Notes: a model not told the origin generated them from the letters alone. Numbered from the stretch's first letter, positions 10,110-18,951 are shown. The stretch is 64,000 nt of DNA from Lacrimispora sphenoides (GCF_900105215.1 NZ_FOIP01000001.1:2854501-2918500); one strand, 5' to 3'. A program made the numbers and translations.

Positions 10110-11711
10110 ATGTTTACAGCCAAGATGATGGATTCCGTAAAAAAGGTCGAGGCCACCAGAAAAGAGCGGATGGAGACTGAGCCCAGGAGAATGACGGCCG
10201 AGGAAAAGGAAAAGCTGCTGAAAGCCTATCACCCGGATTATAAAGAGGAAGAGTTTGTCACACTGAAGGCAGGCCCCAATAAGGGAGAAAAAGTGCCCAG
10301 GGAACTGGGAGTCCTTTTGCAGGCCAGGAGCCGGATCAAAGACACTGACGTGGATTTATCATCTCCGGATTACGATACGGATGTTCTGATCATCGGAGGA
10401 GGGGGAGCAGGCTGTGCAGCTGCCATTGAGGCTTCCAAGGCAGGGGCAGAGGTATTGATCGTCACGAAGCTCCGCCTGGGGGATGCCAACACCATGATGG
10501 CGGAAGGCGGGATCCAGGCTGCGGACAAAGAGAACGATTCCCCCCAGATCCACTACTTAGACGCCTTGGGAGGGGGACATTTCGCCAACCGGCCACAGCT
10601 TTTGAAAAAGCTGGTCATGGAAGCTCCGGGAGCCCTTAAATGGTTAAATGAGCTTGGAGTGATGTTTGACAAGGATAAAGACGGAAACATGATCACCACA
10701 CACGGCGGCGGTACCTCCAGAAAGCGAATGCACGCTGCGGCTGACTACACGGGTGCGGAAATCATGAGAGTGCTCCGGGATGAAGTATTAAACCTCCCGA
10801 TTTCCTTAGCTGATTATACCTCTGCCATTGAACTCATTTTAGATGAGGAGGGAAGAGCGGCGGGAGCAGTTCTTATGAATATGGAAACAGGAGAGCTTCT
10901 GACAGCCAGGGCAAAAACCGTTATCCTGGCCACAGGGGGAGCCGGACGGCTCCACTATCAGGGATTTCCCACCTCCAACCACTACGGGGCCACGGCCGAC
11001 GGCCTGGTTTTAGCTTACCGGGCAGGGGCAAAGCTTCTCTATCAGGACACCCTTCAGTACCATCCCACGGGTGTTGCTTTTCCGGAGCAGATTTATGGGG
11101 CTTTGGTCACGGAAAAGGTCCGTTCCTTAGGCGCCATGTTAGTCAATGCCGGGGGTGAGGCTTTCATGCACCCATTAGAGACCAGGGATGTGTCCGCCGC
11201 CTCCATTATCAGAGAGTGCGCAAACGGGAAAGGAGTTGTCACTCCTCTTGGGAAGGGGATCTGGCTGGATACTCCCATGATTGATTTGATTCATGGGAAA
11301 GGAACTCTGGAAAAGCGTCTTCCCGGAATGCTGCGAATGTATTTAAAATATGAAATCGATATGAGAAAAACCCCTATATTGATCTATCCTACCCTCCACT
11401 ATCAAAACGGCGGAATCGAGATCGGAGCGGATTGCCAGAGCACCATAGAGAACTTATATGTGGCAGGAGAAGCGGTGGGAGGGATTCACGGCAGGAACCG
11501 GCTGATGGGGAATTCTCTTCTGGATATTATTGTTTTTGGCCGCAATGCCGGAATATGTGCGGCCAGACGCGTGAAAGACATACATACAGGGAAGCTGACT
11601 TTGTCACATATAAGAGAGATGGAAGAGGAGCGTCAAAGGGCCGGTATTGTTACGGATAATATTTCCCCGCTGCTGTTGCCAAAGTATGCCAGAACAGCGG
11701 GGCAGCTATAA
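10110..11711 (+). CDS. Fumarate reductase flavoprotein subunit (soluble)
   Basis: Protein of 533 residues of the FrdA/SdhA/TfrA family. FAD motif IIGGGGAG at about 94-101. Active-site residues of fumarate reductases are visible: His318 in QYHPTG, Arg338 in TEKVRSLGAM, His430 in HYQNGGI and Arg464 in GRNRLMGNSL. Two oddities: about 90 residues precede the FAD motif (classical FrdA has only a few), and the histidine that covalently holds FAD in FrdA/SdhA is replaced by Asn127 (DANTMMAEGG), so FAD is probably noncovalent. It would reduce fumarate to succinate using electrons from the preceding Fe-S subunit. L-aspartate oxidase is an alternative family member but the neighbours (fumarase, malate dehydrogenase) argue for fumarate. 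Confidence 0.9.
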   Translation: MFTAKMMDSVKKVEATRKERMETEPRRMTAEEKEKLLKAYHPDYKEEEFVTLKAGPNKGEKVPRELGVLLQARSRIKDTDVDLSSPDYDTDVLIIGGGGAGCAAAIEASKAGAEVLIVTKLRLGDANTMMAEGGIQAADKENDSPQIHYLDALGGGHFANRPQLLKKLVMEAPGALKWLNELGVMFDKDKDGNMITTHGGGTSRKRMHAAADYTGAEIMRVLRDEVLNLPISLADYTSAIELILDEEGRAAGAVLMNMETGELLTARAKTVILATGGAGRLHYQGFPTSNHYGATADGLVLAYRAGAKLLYQDTLQYHPTGVAFPEQIYGALVTEKVRSLGAMLVNAGGEAFMHPLETRDVSAASIIRECANGKGVVTPLGKGIWLDTPMIDLIHGKGTLEKRLPGMLRMYLKYEIDMRKTPILIYPTLHYQNGGIEIGADCQSTIENLYVAGEAVGGIHGRNRLMGNSLLDIIVFGRNAGICAARRVKDIHTGKLTLSHIREMEEERQRAGIVTDNISPLLLPKYARTAGQL

Positions 11712-11714
11712 GGA

Positions 11715-11819
11715 GGAGGAAGTCCCCTGCGGGGATACCTATATGCCCTCGGGATTCGCGCTTTAGAGGGGCGCTCACCCTGGGGCAGGCTCTGCCCAAA
11801 AAGCATGGGCAAGAAGGAG
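11715..11819 (+). repeat. Intergenic repeat element, copy 1 (upstream of fumarase alpha)
   Basis: The gap between the fumarate reductase and fumarase genes holds CCCTGCGGGGATACCTATA followed by TGCCC, then a GC-rich stretch and a hairpin TGCCCA-loop-TGGGCA immediately before the ribosome binding site AAGAAGGAGG. The same words (CCCTGCGGG, ATACCT-TATGCCC, GCATGGGC) recur upstream of the transglycosylase gene at 43034-43140. It looks like a dispersed short repeat that is tolerated inside operons just before start codons. Confidence 0.6.
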
Positions 11820-11824
11820 GAAAA

Positions 11825-12667
11825 ATGAGAGAAATATCGGTAAAGACATTGATCGACGTAGTAGAAAAGCTGTGCATTGATGCAAATCAGTACTTACCGG
11901 AAGACGTGAAGAAGGCGATCAAAACCTGCCGCGCCTGTGAGGACTGGGACATTGCCGCCGGGGTTCTTGACAATATTATCGAGAACTTTGAAATCGCAGA
12001 AAGGGAAGATGTTCCTATCTGTCAGGATACGGGCATGGCCTGTGTTTTTCTGGAGATCGGCCAGGATGTCCACTTGATTGACGGGGATTTGACCGAAGCA
12101 ATCAATGAAGGCGTGCGCAGAGGCTACGAAAAGGGATTTTTAAGAAAATCTGTCGTAAAAGATCCGGTAAGGCGGGGAAATACAGGTGATAACACTCCTG
12201 CTTTAATCTATACGGAAATCGTTCCGGGAGACCAGGTGAAAATTACGGTAGGACCCAAGGGCTTTGGCAGCGAGAATATGAGTGCACTCCGCATGTTTAA
12301 GCCTTCCGCAGGACTCCAGGGAATCAAGGATTTTATTCTGGAAACCGTATCTGCCGCAGGTCCCAATCCCTGTCCTCCCATCGTAGTGGGTGTAGGGATA
12401 GGAGGCAGCTTTGACAAGGCAGCTCTCTTGGCGAAAAAGGCTTTGATGAGAGATTTGGATTCCTCTCATCCGGATCCTTACTATGCAGATCTGGAAAAGG
12501 AAATGCTGGAGAAGATCAACCTTCTGGGAATCGGACCTCAGGGCTTTGGAGGTAAGACCACTGCCATTGGGGTGAACATTGAAACCATGCCTACCCATAT
12601 CGCAGGCATGCCCTGTGCCATCAATATTAACTGTCATGTGACTCGCCATAAAACGGAAGTAGTCTAA
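11825..12667 (+). CDS. Fumarate hydratase class I, alpha subunit
   Basis: Protein of 280 residues, the N-terminal half of class I (Fe-S) fumarase/tartrate dehydratase (TtdA/FumA type). Typical motifs: PICQDTGMACVF (first cluster Cys), RRGNTGDNTPA, and GIGGSFDKAALLAKKAL, GPQGFGGKTTA, and CAININCHVTRHK near the end. With the beta subunit it interconverts malate and fumarate through an oxygen-sensitive [4Fe-4S] cluster. ATG preceded by AAGGAGGAAAA. Position between fumarate reductase and malate dehydrogenase supports fumarate/malate rather than tartrate as substrate. Confidence 0.93.
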   Translation: MREISVKTLIDVVEKLCIDANQYLPEDVKKAIKTCRACEDWDIAAGVLDNIIENFEIAEREDVPICQDTGMACVFLEIGQDVHLIDGDLTEAINEGVRRGYEKGFLRKSVVKDPVRRGNTGDNTPALIYTEIVPGDQVKITVGPKGFGSENMSALRMFKPSAGLQGIKDFILETVSAAGPNPCPPIVVGVGIGGSFDKAALLAKKALMRDLDSSHPDPYYADLEKEMLEKINLLGIGPQGFGGKTTAIGVNIETMPTHIAGMPCAININCHVTRHKTEVV

Positions 12668-12757
12668 TGTCTTTGAAAGACTCAAACGGTGAAAGACGCA
12701 CGCCGCTTTTCCTTACTTTTTCGTGCCGTATGCGTCAGCGGCGGATTGGAGATAAAA

Positions 12758-13315
12758 ATGATAAAGCATATTACACTGCCTTTGACAAGAGAATTGTCTA
12801 AAACCCTTCACGCAGGAGATACGGTTTATCTGACCGGTGATATCTACACTTCCAGGGACGCCGGGCATAAGCGTATGTGTGAGACCCTGGCAAAAGGCGA
12901 AAAGCTGCCCTTTGATCCCATGGATGCCACGATTTACTATGTGGGCCCCACGCCTGCAAAGCCGGGCCAGGTAATCGGGTCTGCAGGACCTACTACCAGC
13001 GGCCGGATGGACGCCTATGCTCCCACAATGATGTCCGTAGGAGCCAGGGGAATGATCGGAAAAGGAGCCAGGCAGCCGGATGTGGTGGAAGCCATAAAAA
13101 AGTATGACGGTGTTTACTTTGGCGCCATCGGGGGAGCAGGAGCGTTGCTTGCCAAATGCATCAAAAAGCTGGAACCCATCGCTTATGAGGATTTGGGAGC
13201 AGAAGCTTTGTGCAGACTTTACGTAGAAGAAATGCCTTTGGTGGTTGTTATCGACTGCGAAGGAAATAATCTCTATGAAGAGGGGAAGAATGCTTATTTA
13301 AAGTCAAGAAAGTAA
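12758..13315 (+). CDS. Fumarate hydratase class I, beta subunit
   Basis: Protein of 185 residues matching the C-terminal half of class I fumarases (TtdB type): LTGDIYTSRDAGHKRM, YYVGPTPAKPGQVIGSAGPTTSGRMD, MIGKGARQ and FGAIGGAGALLAKCIK. The reading frame is open from 12689, but MIKHITLPL is the usual N-terminus and ATG 12758 has GGATTGGAGAT in front of it, so I use that start. Forms a heterodimer with the upstream alpha subunit. Confidence 0.93.
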   Translation: MIKHITLPLTRELSKTLHAGDTVYLTGDIYTSRDAGHKRMCETLAKGEKLPFDPMDATIYYVGPTPAKPGQVIGSAGPTTSGRMDAYAPTMMSVGARGMIGKGARQPDVVEAIKKYDGVYFGAIGGAGALLAKCIKKLEPIAYEDLGAEALCRLYVEEMPLVVVIDCEGNNLYEEGKNAYLKSRK

Positions 13316-13414
13316 TTGGAGTGAAACGCAGTAACCTTTTGATGAAAAAGCAGCGGTTTCTGTCATATGGGAGCCAATGTTTTTAAATAAATTTAAAAAA
13401 TACAGGAGGTAATT

Positions 13415-14527
13415 ATGGGAACCAAAACAAACATTGTGGATTGGAAGACAATTACGGATTTTGTAGTGGATGCATTTAAGGGGTATGGGATTCCGGAAGA
13501 AGACGCAAAAGTCTGTGCGGATGTATTGCTGGAGTCTGACAAGAGGGGAATTGAATCTCATGGGGTAAACCGCTTTAAGCCCATTTATCTGGACCGTATC
13601 AAAGCGGGAATCCAGAACCCGGTGACAAATTTTGAGGTAGTAAAGGAAACAAGAACCACAGCGGTTGTGGACGGCCATGACGGCATGGGCCAGGTAATCG
13701 GTGTAAAATCCATGAATATGGCCATCGAGAAAGCCAAAGAATATGGCATGGGCATGGTGGTTGCCCGCAATTCCACCCATTACGGCATTGCTGGCTATTA
13801 TGCAACAATGGCTTCCCAGGCAGGCTGTATCGGAATTACGGGAACCAACGCAAGGCCTTCCATTGCTCCTACTTTTGGCGTGGAAAATATGCTGGGAACG
13901 AATCCTCTTACCTTTGGTATGCCTACGGATGAGGAATTCCCCTTTGTGCTGGACTGTGCGACTTCCATTACTCAGAGAGGCAGGATCGAATACTATTCCC
14001 GTATCGGCAAGTCCACTCCTTCCGGTATGGTAATCGGACGGGACGGGCAGCCTCAGACGAATTCAGACCAGATTCTTTCTGATTTAAATACGGGAAAAGC
14101 AGCCCTCGCACCTTTAGGCGGAATCGGTGAAGAACTGGCAGGCTACAAGGGATATGGCTATGCCACTGTAGTTGAAATTCTTTCTGCAGCTTTGCAGCAG
14201 GGGAATTTCTTAAGAGCCTTAACAGGCATTGGAGAACAGGGAGAAAAGATTCCCTTCCATTTAGGCCATTTCTTCATTGCCATTGATACGGAAGCCTTTA
14301 TGGGCCTGGATTCCTTTAAAAAGACATGCGGCGATATTCTCCGGGATCTTCGCGGTTCTGTCAAAGCTCCTGGGGAAGACCACATTTATACGGCAGGTGA
14401 GAAAGAGTATCTGGTATGGCAGGAACGCAAAAACAGCGGTGTGCCGATCAATGATGCAGTTCAGAAAGAGCTTATTAAGATCAGGGATGAACTGGGATTA
14501 AGCCAGTACCGGTTCCCATTTGAATAA
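13415..14527 (+). CDS. Malate dehydrogenase, Ldh2/MDH2 family
   Basis: Protein of 370 residues of the Ldh family of NAD(P)-dependent 2-hydroxyacid dehydrogenases, unrelated to the classical Rossmann MDH/LDH. Family features: ESDKRGIESHGVNRF, VDGHDGMGQVIG, VVARNSTHYGIAGYY (catalytic His), TGTNARPSIAPTFG and a C-terminal GYKGYGYATVVEILSAAL. Placement after fumarase makes oxaloacetate-malate interconversion the best reading; lactate, ureidoglycolate or sulfolactate activity exists elsewhere in the family. Last gene of the Hdr-Flx-fumarate operon; ATG follows CAGGAGGTAATT and a strong terminator follows the stop. Confidence 0.9.
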   Translation: MGTKTNIVDWKTITDFVVDAFKGYGIPEEDAKVCADVLLESDKRGIESHGVNRFKPIYLDRIKAGIQNPVTNFEVVKETRTTAVVDGHDGMGQVIGVKSMNMAIEKAKEYGMGMVVARNSTHYGIAGYYATMASQAGCIGITGTNARPSIAPTFGVENMLGTNPLTFGMPTDEEFPFVLDCATSITQRGRIEYYSRIGKSTPSGMVIGRDGQPQTNSDQILSDLNTGKAALAPLGGIGEELAGYKGYGYATVVEILSAALQQGNFLRALTGIGEQGEKIPFHLGHFFIAIDTEAFMGLDSFKKTCGDILRDLRGSVKAPGEDHIYTAGEKEYLVWQERKNSGVPINDAVQKELIKIRDELGLSQYRFPFE

Positions 14528-14548
14528 AAAGTATTGCCATTTTTGATA

Positions 14549-14610
14549 TGTCCCCTTCCAGGCAAACGAGTGTAATATTAAAACCCGTTTGCATGGAAGG
14601 GGGCATTTTC
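14549..14610 (+). terminator. Terminator of the hdr-flx-fumarate operon
   Basis: TGTCCCCTTCCAGGCAAACG pairs with CGTTTGCATGGAAGGGGGCA across a loop of about 19 bases (one or two mismatches), followed by TTTTC. It closes the operon that begins at 3058. Confidence 0.85.
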
Positions 14611-14640
14611 GCTTAATCCTATGAGCCCTGGAATGTCCGG

Positions 14641-14700
14641 TTGCTCTTTTCTGTCTTCTTATGTTAGAATAGATAGGAGTTTTTATGAACTGATTCTAAC
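14641..14700 (+). promoter_or_regulatory. hemA promoter with overlapping inverted repeat
   Basis: TTGCTC (14641-14646), 18-base spacer, TAGAAT (14665-14670) with an upstream TG giving an extended -10. GTTAGAAT at 14663-14670 is repeated inverted as ATTCTAAC at 14693-14700, so the -10 box is half of a perfect 8-bp inverted repeat that ends 18 bases before the hemA ATG. In the leader an apparent ribosome site TAGGAG is followed by ATG AAC TGA, a two-codon frame. Confidence 0.6.
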
Positions 14701-14718
14701 GTTAAGAAAGCTGGAAAA

Positions 14719-15882
14719 ATGATGTATTGTATGAGTATAAGCCATAAAAAGGCTTCTGTGAATATCCGGGAACAATTCGCCTTTCATGAAAATGAGAAGA
14801 CGGAGTTTATAGAACGGCTTATGAAGAAGAAAGCGGTGACTGGTGTAGTTGTGCTTTGCACCTGTAACCGCAGTGAGATTTATGTTTCAGGAACAAAGCA
14901 TGCAATTGGGGAACTTCAGCGGGAGGCTGCTGATTTTAAAGGAATTAGACTGGAAGAACTGCTGAAATATCTAAATATCTACGGTGGGGAAAGCGCCATA
15001 GGGCACTTGTTTAAAGTGGCCTGTGGGTTCGATTCCATGGTGCTGGGAGAAGACGAGATTTTAGGGCAGGTAAAGGGTGCCTATGAGATGTCTAAAGACC
15101 AGGGGGCAGTGGATTACGAAATGAATGTGCTGTTCCAAAGGGCGTTTGCCTGTGCCAAACGGATCAAGACGGATACCAATTTATCCAGAACGCCCCTATC
15201 CGTTGCAACTCTTGTAGCCAATGAGGTGTTCCGCTTTGAAAAAGAGGGCGGTGATAAGAATGTGATGGTGATCGGCATGACCGGTAAAATGGGGAATACT
15301 ATAACAAAAAATATTTTAAGCAAGTCCGGAATCCATGTCACCGGCACGGTCAGAAGCCATAAGTCCGATCTGACTTTTGAGGTAAAGGGGGACAGGGTGA
15401 AGGTCGTGGATTACAGGGACCGCTATCAGTATATGGATGAGATGGATATTGTCATCAGTGCCACTTCCGGCCCCCATTACACTGTGACCTGTGAAGAACT
15501 GTCAGAGCAAGTGACTCCTGGGAAAAAACGGCTGTTCATGGATGTGGCAGTTCCTGTGGACATGGACCCTGAGATTGAAGAAATGGAAGGGCTGACTCTT
15601 TATAACATCGACTATTTTGAAACACTTTCAAAAAACAACACGGAAATTAAACGAAAGGAATTGGACCGGGCAAACGTAATCATGGAAGAGGACTTAGATG
15701 GGGCCATCAAGGAGGTGGTGTTCCATCCATACATCCGGAGAATGGAAGAACTTAAGGAAGCATTTGCGGGAAAACGTCTGGATACCCTTCTCTTTGAGAT
15801 CAGGGACCATGTTTCCAGTGAAGAATTAAAGGTGGTACTTAAAACCCTGGATGGCTTAGAACGCTGGATTAAGGAGGGATGA
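14719..15882 (+). CDS. hemA: Glutamyl-tRNA reductase
   Basis: Protein of 387 residues, slightly short for HemA. N-terminal catalytic domain with TCNRSEIYV (active-site Cys), then FKVACGFDSMVLGEDEILGQVK, and an NADPH-binding region (VIGMTGKMGNT) and the C-terminal dimerisation helices. It reduces glutamyl-tRNA(Glu) to glutamate-1-semialdehyde, the first committed step of C5 tetrapyrrole synthesis; the partner hemL closes the cluster. Two in-frame ATGs occur at 14719 and 14722; the ribosome site is weak (AAAGCTGGAAA), which may keep expression low. Stop overlaps the next ATG. Confidence 0.95.
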   Translation: MMYCMSISHKKASVNIREQFAFHENEKTEFIERLMKKKAVTGVVVLCTCNRSEIYVSGTKHAIGELQREAADFKGIRLEELLKYLNIYGGESAIGHLFKVACGFDSMVLGEDEILGQVKGAYEMSKDQGAVDYEMNVLFQRAFACAKRIKTDTNLSRTPLSVATLVANEVFRFEKEGGDKNVMVIGMTGKMGNTITKNILSKSGIHVTGTVRSHKSDLTFEVKGDRVKVVDYRDRYQYMDEMDIVISATSGPHYTVTCEELSEQVTPGKKRLFMDVAVPVDMDPEIEEMEGLTLYNIDYFETLSKNNTEIKRKELDRANVIMEEDLDGAIKEVVFHPYIRRMEELKEAFAGKRLDTLLFEIRDHVSSEELKVVLKTLDGLERWIKEG

Positions 15883-16523
15883 CCGTGGCTTATTTCCCGT
15901 TTTTTGCTGATATTGAAGGGAAAAGATGCCTGATCGCAGGCGGAGGATCGGTCGCCTGCCGCAAGGCTCTGACACTTATGGATTATGGTCCGGATATTAT
16001 AGTTGTGGCTCCGCAAGTGATTCCCGAGTTGGAACGGCTGATAAAAGAAAACAAGGGAAGACTCACATGGTGGTGCCGGGAATTTGCAGAATCTGACCTG
16101 GAGAAAATGGATTTTGTAATAGCGGCAACTTCAGATGAAGGATTAAACCGGCAGATATCCATCTGGTGCAGGGAACAGAAGATTCCAGTCAATGTGGCGG
16201 ACAACCAGGAGGAATGCAGCTTTATTTTTCCAGCTCTTATTAAAGATGGAGAGATCACGGTGGGGATTACCACAGGCGGAAGCTCTCCGGCCCTTGCCCG
16301 GTATTTAAAAGAAACGCTTAAAGAAGCCATACCTGGGGGACTTGGCGGCCTGGCAAAGCAGCTTGGCTCATACAGGGATATGGTAAGAGAAAGGGTAGAC
16401 TCCCTACCTGTCAGAAGGTCAATATTTAAAACTATGACAGAGGAGGGGATCCGCCAGGGAGATTATACCAGAGAACAGGCAGATGAACTGATAGAAAGGA
16501 AACTGGCGGAGCATGAAAAGTAA
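15879..16523 (+). CDS. Precorrin-2 dehydrogenase / siroheme synthase N-terminal type
   Basis: Protein of 214 residues of the Met8p/SirC/CysG-N family. N-terminal NAD-binding fold AYFPFFADIEGKRCLIAGGGSVACRK, then FVIAATSDEGLN and the NVADNQEECSFIFPALI signature, PALARYLKE, and a C-terminal helical part. It oxidises precorrin-2 to sirohydrochlorin, possibly also inserting iron. ATG overlaps the hemA stop (ATGA) and is preceded by AAGGAGGG. Neighbouring CobA activity makes precorrin-2, so both steps to siroheme are encoded side by side. Confidence 0.9.
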   Translation: MTVAYFPFFADIEGKRCLIAGGGSVACRKALTLMDYGPDIIVVAPQVIPELERLIKENKGRLTWWCREFAESDLEKMDFVIAATSDEGLNRQISIWCREQKIPVNVADNQEECSFIFPALIKDGEITVGITTGGSSPALARYLKETLKEAIPGGLGGLAKQLGSYRDMVRERVDSLPVRRSIFKTMTEEGIRQGDYTREQADELIERKLAEHEK

Positions 16524-17415
16524 TACCATTCGTATTGGAACAAGAAGAAGTGCTTTGGCCGTGGCCCAGGCAAATCTGGTAGCAGAGGCTCTTAAAAAGG
16601 CAGGTAACGGCTTATCGGCAGAACTGGTGTTAAAGCAGACGGAAGGGGACCGGATTCTTGATAAGCCGCTTTTGGAATTTGGAGGAAAGGGCGTATTTGT
16701 GACGGAATTTGAGCAGGCCCTTTTGCGGGGGGAGATTGATTTTGCAGTCCACAGCGCCAAGGATCTGCCCATGGAGCTGGAAGAGGGGCTGGGAATTGTG
16801 GCAGTTCTGGAGCGGGGAGATCCCAGGGATGTTCTGGTGACACCAGCTTTAAGTAACCTTTCCGGAAAAAAGGAAATCATAATTGGAACCTCCAGCTTAA
16901 GAAGGAAGATTCAGATGGAGGAGATTGGAACGGCCATGTGGCCGGGAGCTTTGGTTCGCTGCGAGAATTTAAGGGGAAATGTACAGACCAGACTTTCAAA
17001 ACTCATGGAAGGCTCTTATGACGGCATTCTATTGGCGGCTGCCGGATTAAAGCGTCTGGGACTTTGGGAAGACAGCCGGTATGATTACCATTGTTTTGAT
17101 TGTGAGACCTTTATTCCGGCTGGAGGCCAGGGGATACTAGCGGTGGAAGGACGGCTGGATTCCGGTCTTGAAGCGGTGGTAAAGCATATTGAGGATGAAG
17201 AAGCCAGGATGTGCCTTTCTTTAGAACGGAAAATATTAAGGCATTTAAATGCCGGCTGTCATGAACCCATCGGCGTGTATTCCAGACTGGGAGGCGGGGA
17301 TATGGAGGTTCTTGGAATCAGCAGGAGAGGGGAAGAAATCAAGCGGATCCATCTTTGGGGAGGAACCGGGGAACTTGACAGGCTGGCGCGGCAGGCCGCC
17401 GATGGCCTTGCGTAA
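16513..17415 (+). CDS. hemC: Hydroxymethylbilane synthase (porphobilinogen deaminase)
   Basis: Protein of 300 residues, normal length. Family motifs: IRIGTRRSALAVAQA, VHSAKDLPMELEEGL, GTSSLRRKIQM, NLRGNVQTRL, and the cofactor-attachment cysteine in LNAGCHEPIGV. It polymerises four porphobilinogen units into hydroxymethylbilane on a covalent dipyrromethane cofactor. Start overlaps the previous gene by 11 bases. Confidence 0.96.
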   Translation: MKSNTIRIGTRRSALAVAQANLVAEALKKAGNGLSAELVLKQTEGDRILDKPLLEFGGKGVFVTEFEQALLRGEIDFAVHSAKDLPMELEEGLGIVAVLERGDPRDVLVTPALSNLSGKKEIIIGTSSLRRKIQMEEIGTAMWPGALVRCENLRGNVQTRLSKLMEGSYDGILLAAAGLKRLGLWEDSRYDYHCFDCETFIPAGGQGILAVEGRLDSGLEAVVKHIEDEEARMCLSLERKILRHLNAGCHEPIGVYSRLGGGDMEVLGISRRGEEIKRIHLWGGTGELDRLARQAADGLA

Positions 17416-17428
17416 TAAGGAGGATGCT

Positions 17429-18934
17429 ATGAAGGAAACAGGAGTCGTCTATCTGGTAGGGGCTGGTCCGGGAGATCCGGGGCTTATTACGGAAAAAGGG
17501 TTGTCAAGGCTGCGGGTGTGTAACGCAGTGGTTTATGATTCCCTTCTTTCTCCACGCCTTCTTGATGAGGTACCTGACCAATGCCGGAAGATTTATGTAG
17601 GAAAACGGGCCGAGCGTCATTCTATGAAGCAGGAGGAGATTAATCAGCTTCTGGTAGAGCTGGCAAGGGAAGGTCTTGCAGTTGTGAGGCTAAAGGGCGG
17701 TGATCCTTTTGTATTTGGACGGGGTGGAGAAGAGATCATGGCTATTTCTGAGGCAGGAATCCCTTATGAGGTGGTTTCTGGAGTTACCTCTGCGGTCGCC
17801 GCCCTTGCAAGTGCCGGGATCCCGGTGACCCACCGGGCGCTTAGCAGAAGCTTTCACGTCATGACCGGACACACACTCTCAAAGGAAGGAACGCTTCCTC
17901 CTGATTTTGATGAATTTGCCAGGCTTTCCGGCACATTGATTTTTCTTATGGGACTTGGGAACTTATCCCTCATCGTAAAGGGCCTTTTAAACCAGGGAAA
18001 ACCAGGGGAGACACCTGCTGCGGTTATTCAAAACGGAACTCTTCCCGGAGAGAGAACCATCCGCGGGACCATAGAAAATATTGAGGAAAAGGTGCTGGTG
18101 GCTGGAATAGAAAGTCCTGCTATCCTTGTGGTTGGAGAAGTGGCTTCCCTTGATTTTTCTTCTACGTCAAAACAGCCCCTTATGGGGTGCCGGATTGGAG
18201 TAACAGGAACGGACACCTTTACAGAAAGGCTGAGAAAAAAGCTGGAATCTTTTGGAGGAGCTTCGGAATGCATACTGAGCCTTTTGATCGAGTCCTACCG
18301 AAAGGGAGCGGAAATGATGGAAGCATATGAAAACCTGCCGTCCTACACATGGATTGTATTTACCAGCGCCAATGGAGTAAGAGAATTTTTCCATGGGCTT
18401 TTGGAATGTGGGCATGATTTCCGGTCGGTGGGTCATGTGAAATTTGCCGCGGTCGGAAGGGGAACGGCCGATGAACTGCTGCGGCACGGCTTTTCTGCAG
18501 ATTACTTACCAGAGAAATATCAGGTACAGGATCTGGCGGAAGGCTTAAAAGGCTTGATTTCCGGGGGAGACAGGCTTTTGATCCCCAGATCCTCAGGCGG
18601 CTCCAAGGAGCTGAATGAGATTCTTGATGAAACCGGAGCTTCTTATGATGACATCGTTCTCTATGATGTGGCCCTGGCAGGCCTGGAGACGGAAAAAAGG
18701 ACGGAAGCCTTAAAGCATTTGGACTATCTGACCTTTTCAAGCGCTTCCGGTGTAGAGGCTTTTTTCCGGGAGGCAAATGAGGAAATAAAGGAAGCCCTGG
18801 CAGGTCTTAAAGTGGTCTGCATCGGGGATATAACAGCAAAAGCCCTTATAGGGCATGGGAGAAAGGCAGATATCATCGCCGGGGTTTACAGCATCCAGGG
18901 GTTAACGGAAGCCATTTGCCGGGATTGGAAATAG
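17429..18934 (+). CDS. cobA-hemD: Uroporphyrinogen-III C-methyltransferase / uroporphyrinogen-III synthase fusion
   Basis: Bifunctional protein of 501 residues. Residues 1 to about 240 are a SUMT (VYLVGAGPGDPGLIT, VRLKGGDPFVFGRGGEE, GVTSAVAALASAGIPVTHR), which methylates uroporphyrinogen III twice to precorrin-2. From about 250 onward a HemD domain follows (PLMGCRIGVTGT, WIVFTSANGVREFF, LTFSSASGVEAFF, CIGDITAKAL), which cyclises hydroxymethylbilane to uroporphyrinogen III. This fusion is common in clostridia. Start is ATG 17429 with TAAGGAGGATGCT; the open frame extends further upstream into hemC but has no ribosome site. Confidence 0.95.
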   Translation: MKETGVVYLVGAGPGDPGLITEKGLSRLRVCNAVVYDSLLSPRLLDEVPDQCRKIYVGKRAERHSMKQEEINQLLVELAREGLAVVRLKGGDPFVFGRGGEEIMAISEAGIPYEVVSGVTSAVAALASAGIPVTHRALSRSFHVMTGHTLSKEGTLPPDFDEFARLSGTLIFLMGLGNLSLIVKGLLNQGKPGETPAAVIQNGTLPGERTIRGTIENIEEKVLVAGIESPAILVVGEVASLDFSSTSKQPLMGCRIGVTGTDTFTERLRKKLESFGGASECILSLLIESYRKGAEMMEAYENLPSYTWIVFTSANGVREFFHGLLECGHDFRSVGHVKFAAVGRGTADELLRHGFSADYLPEKYQVQDLAEGLKGLISGGDRLLIPRSSGGSKELNEILDETGASYDDIVLYDVALAGLETEKRTEALKHLDYLTFSSASGVEAFFREANEEIKEALAGLKVVCIGDITAKALIGHGRKADIIAGVYSIQGLTEAICRDWK

Positions 18935-18951
18935 GAATAGGAGATGATTCA

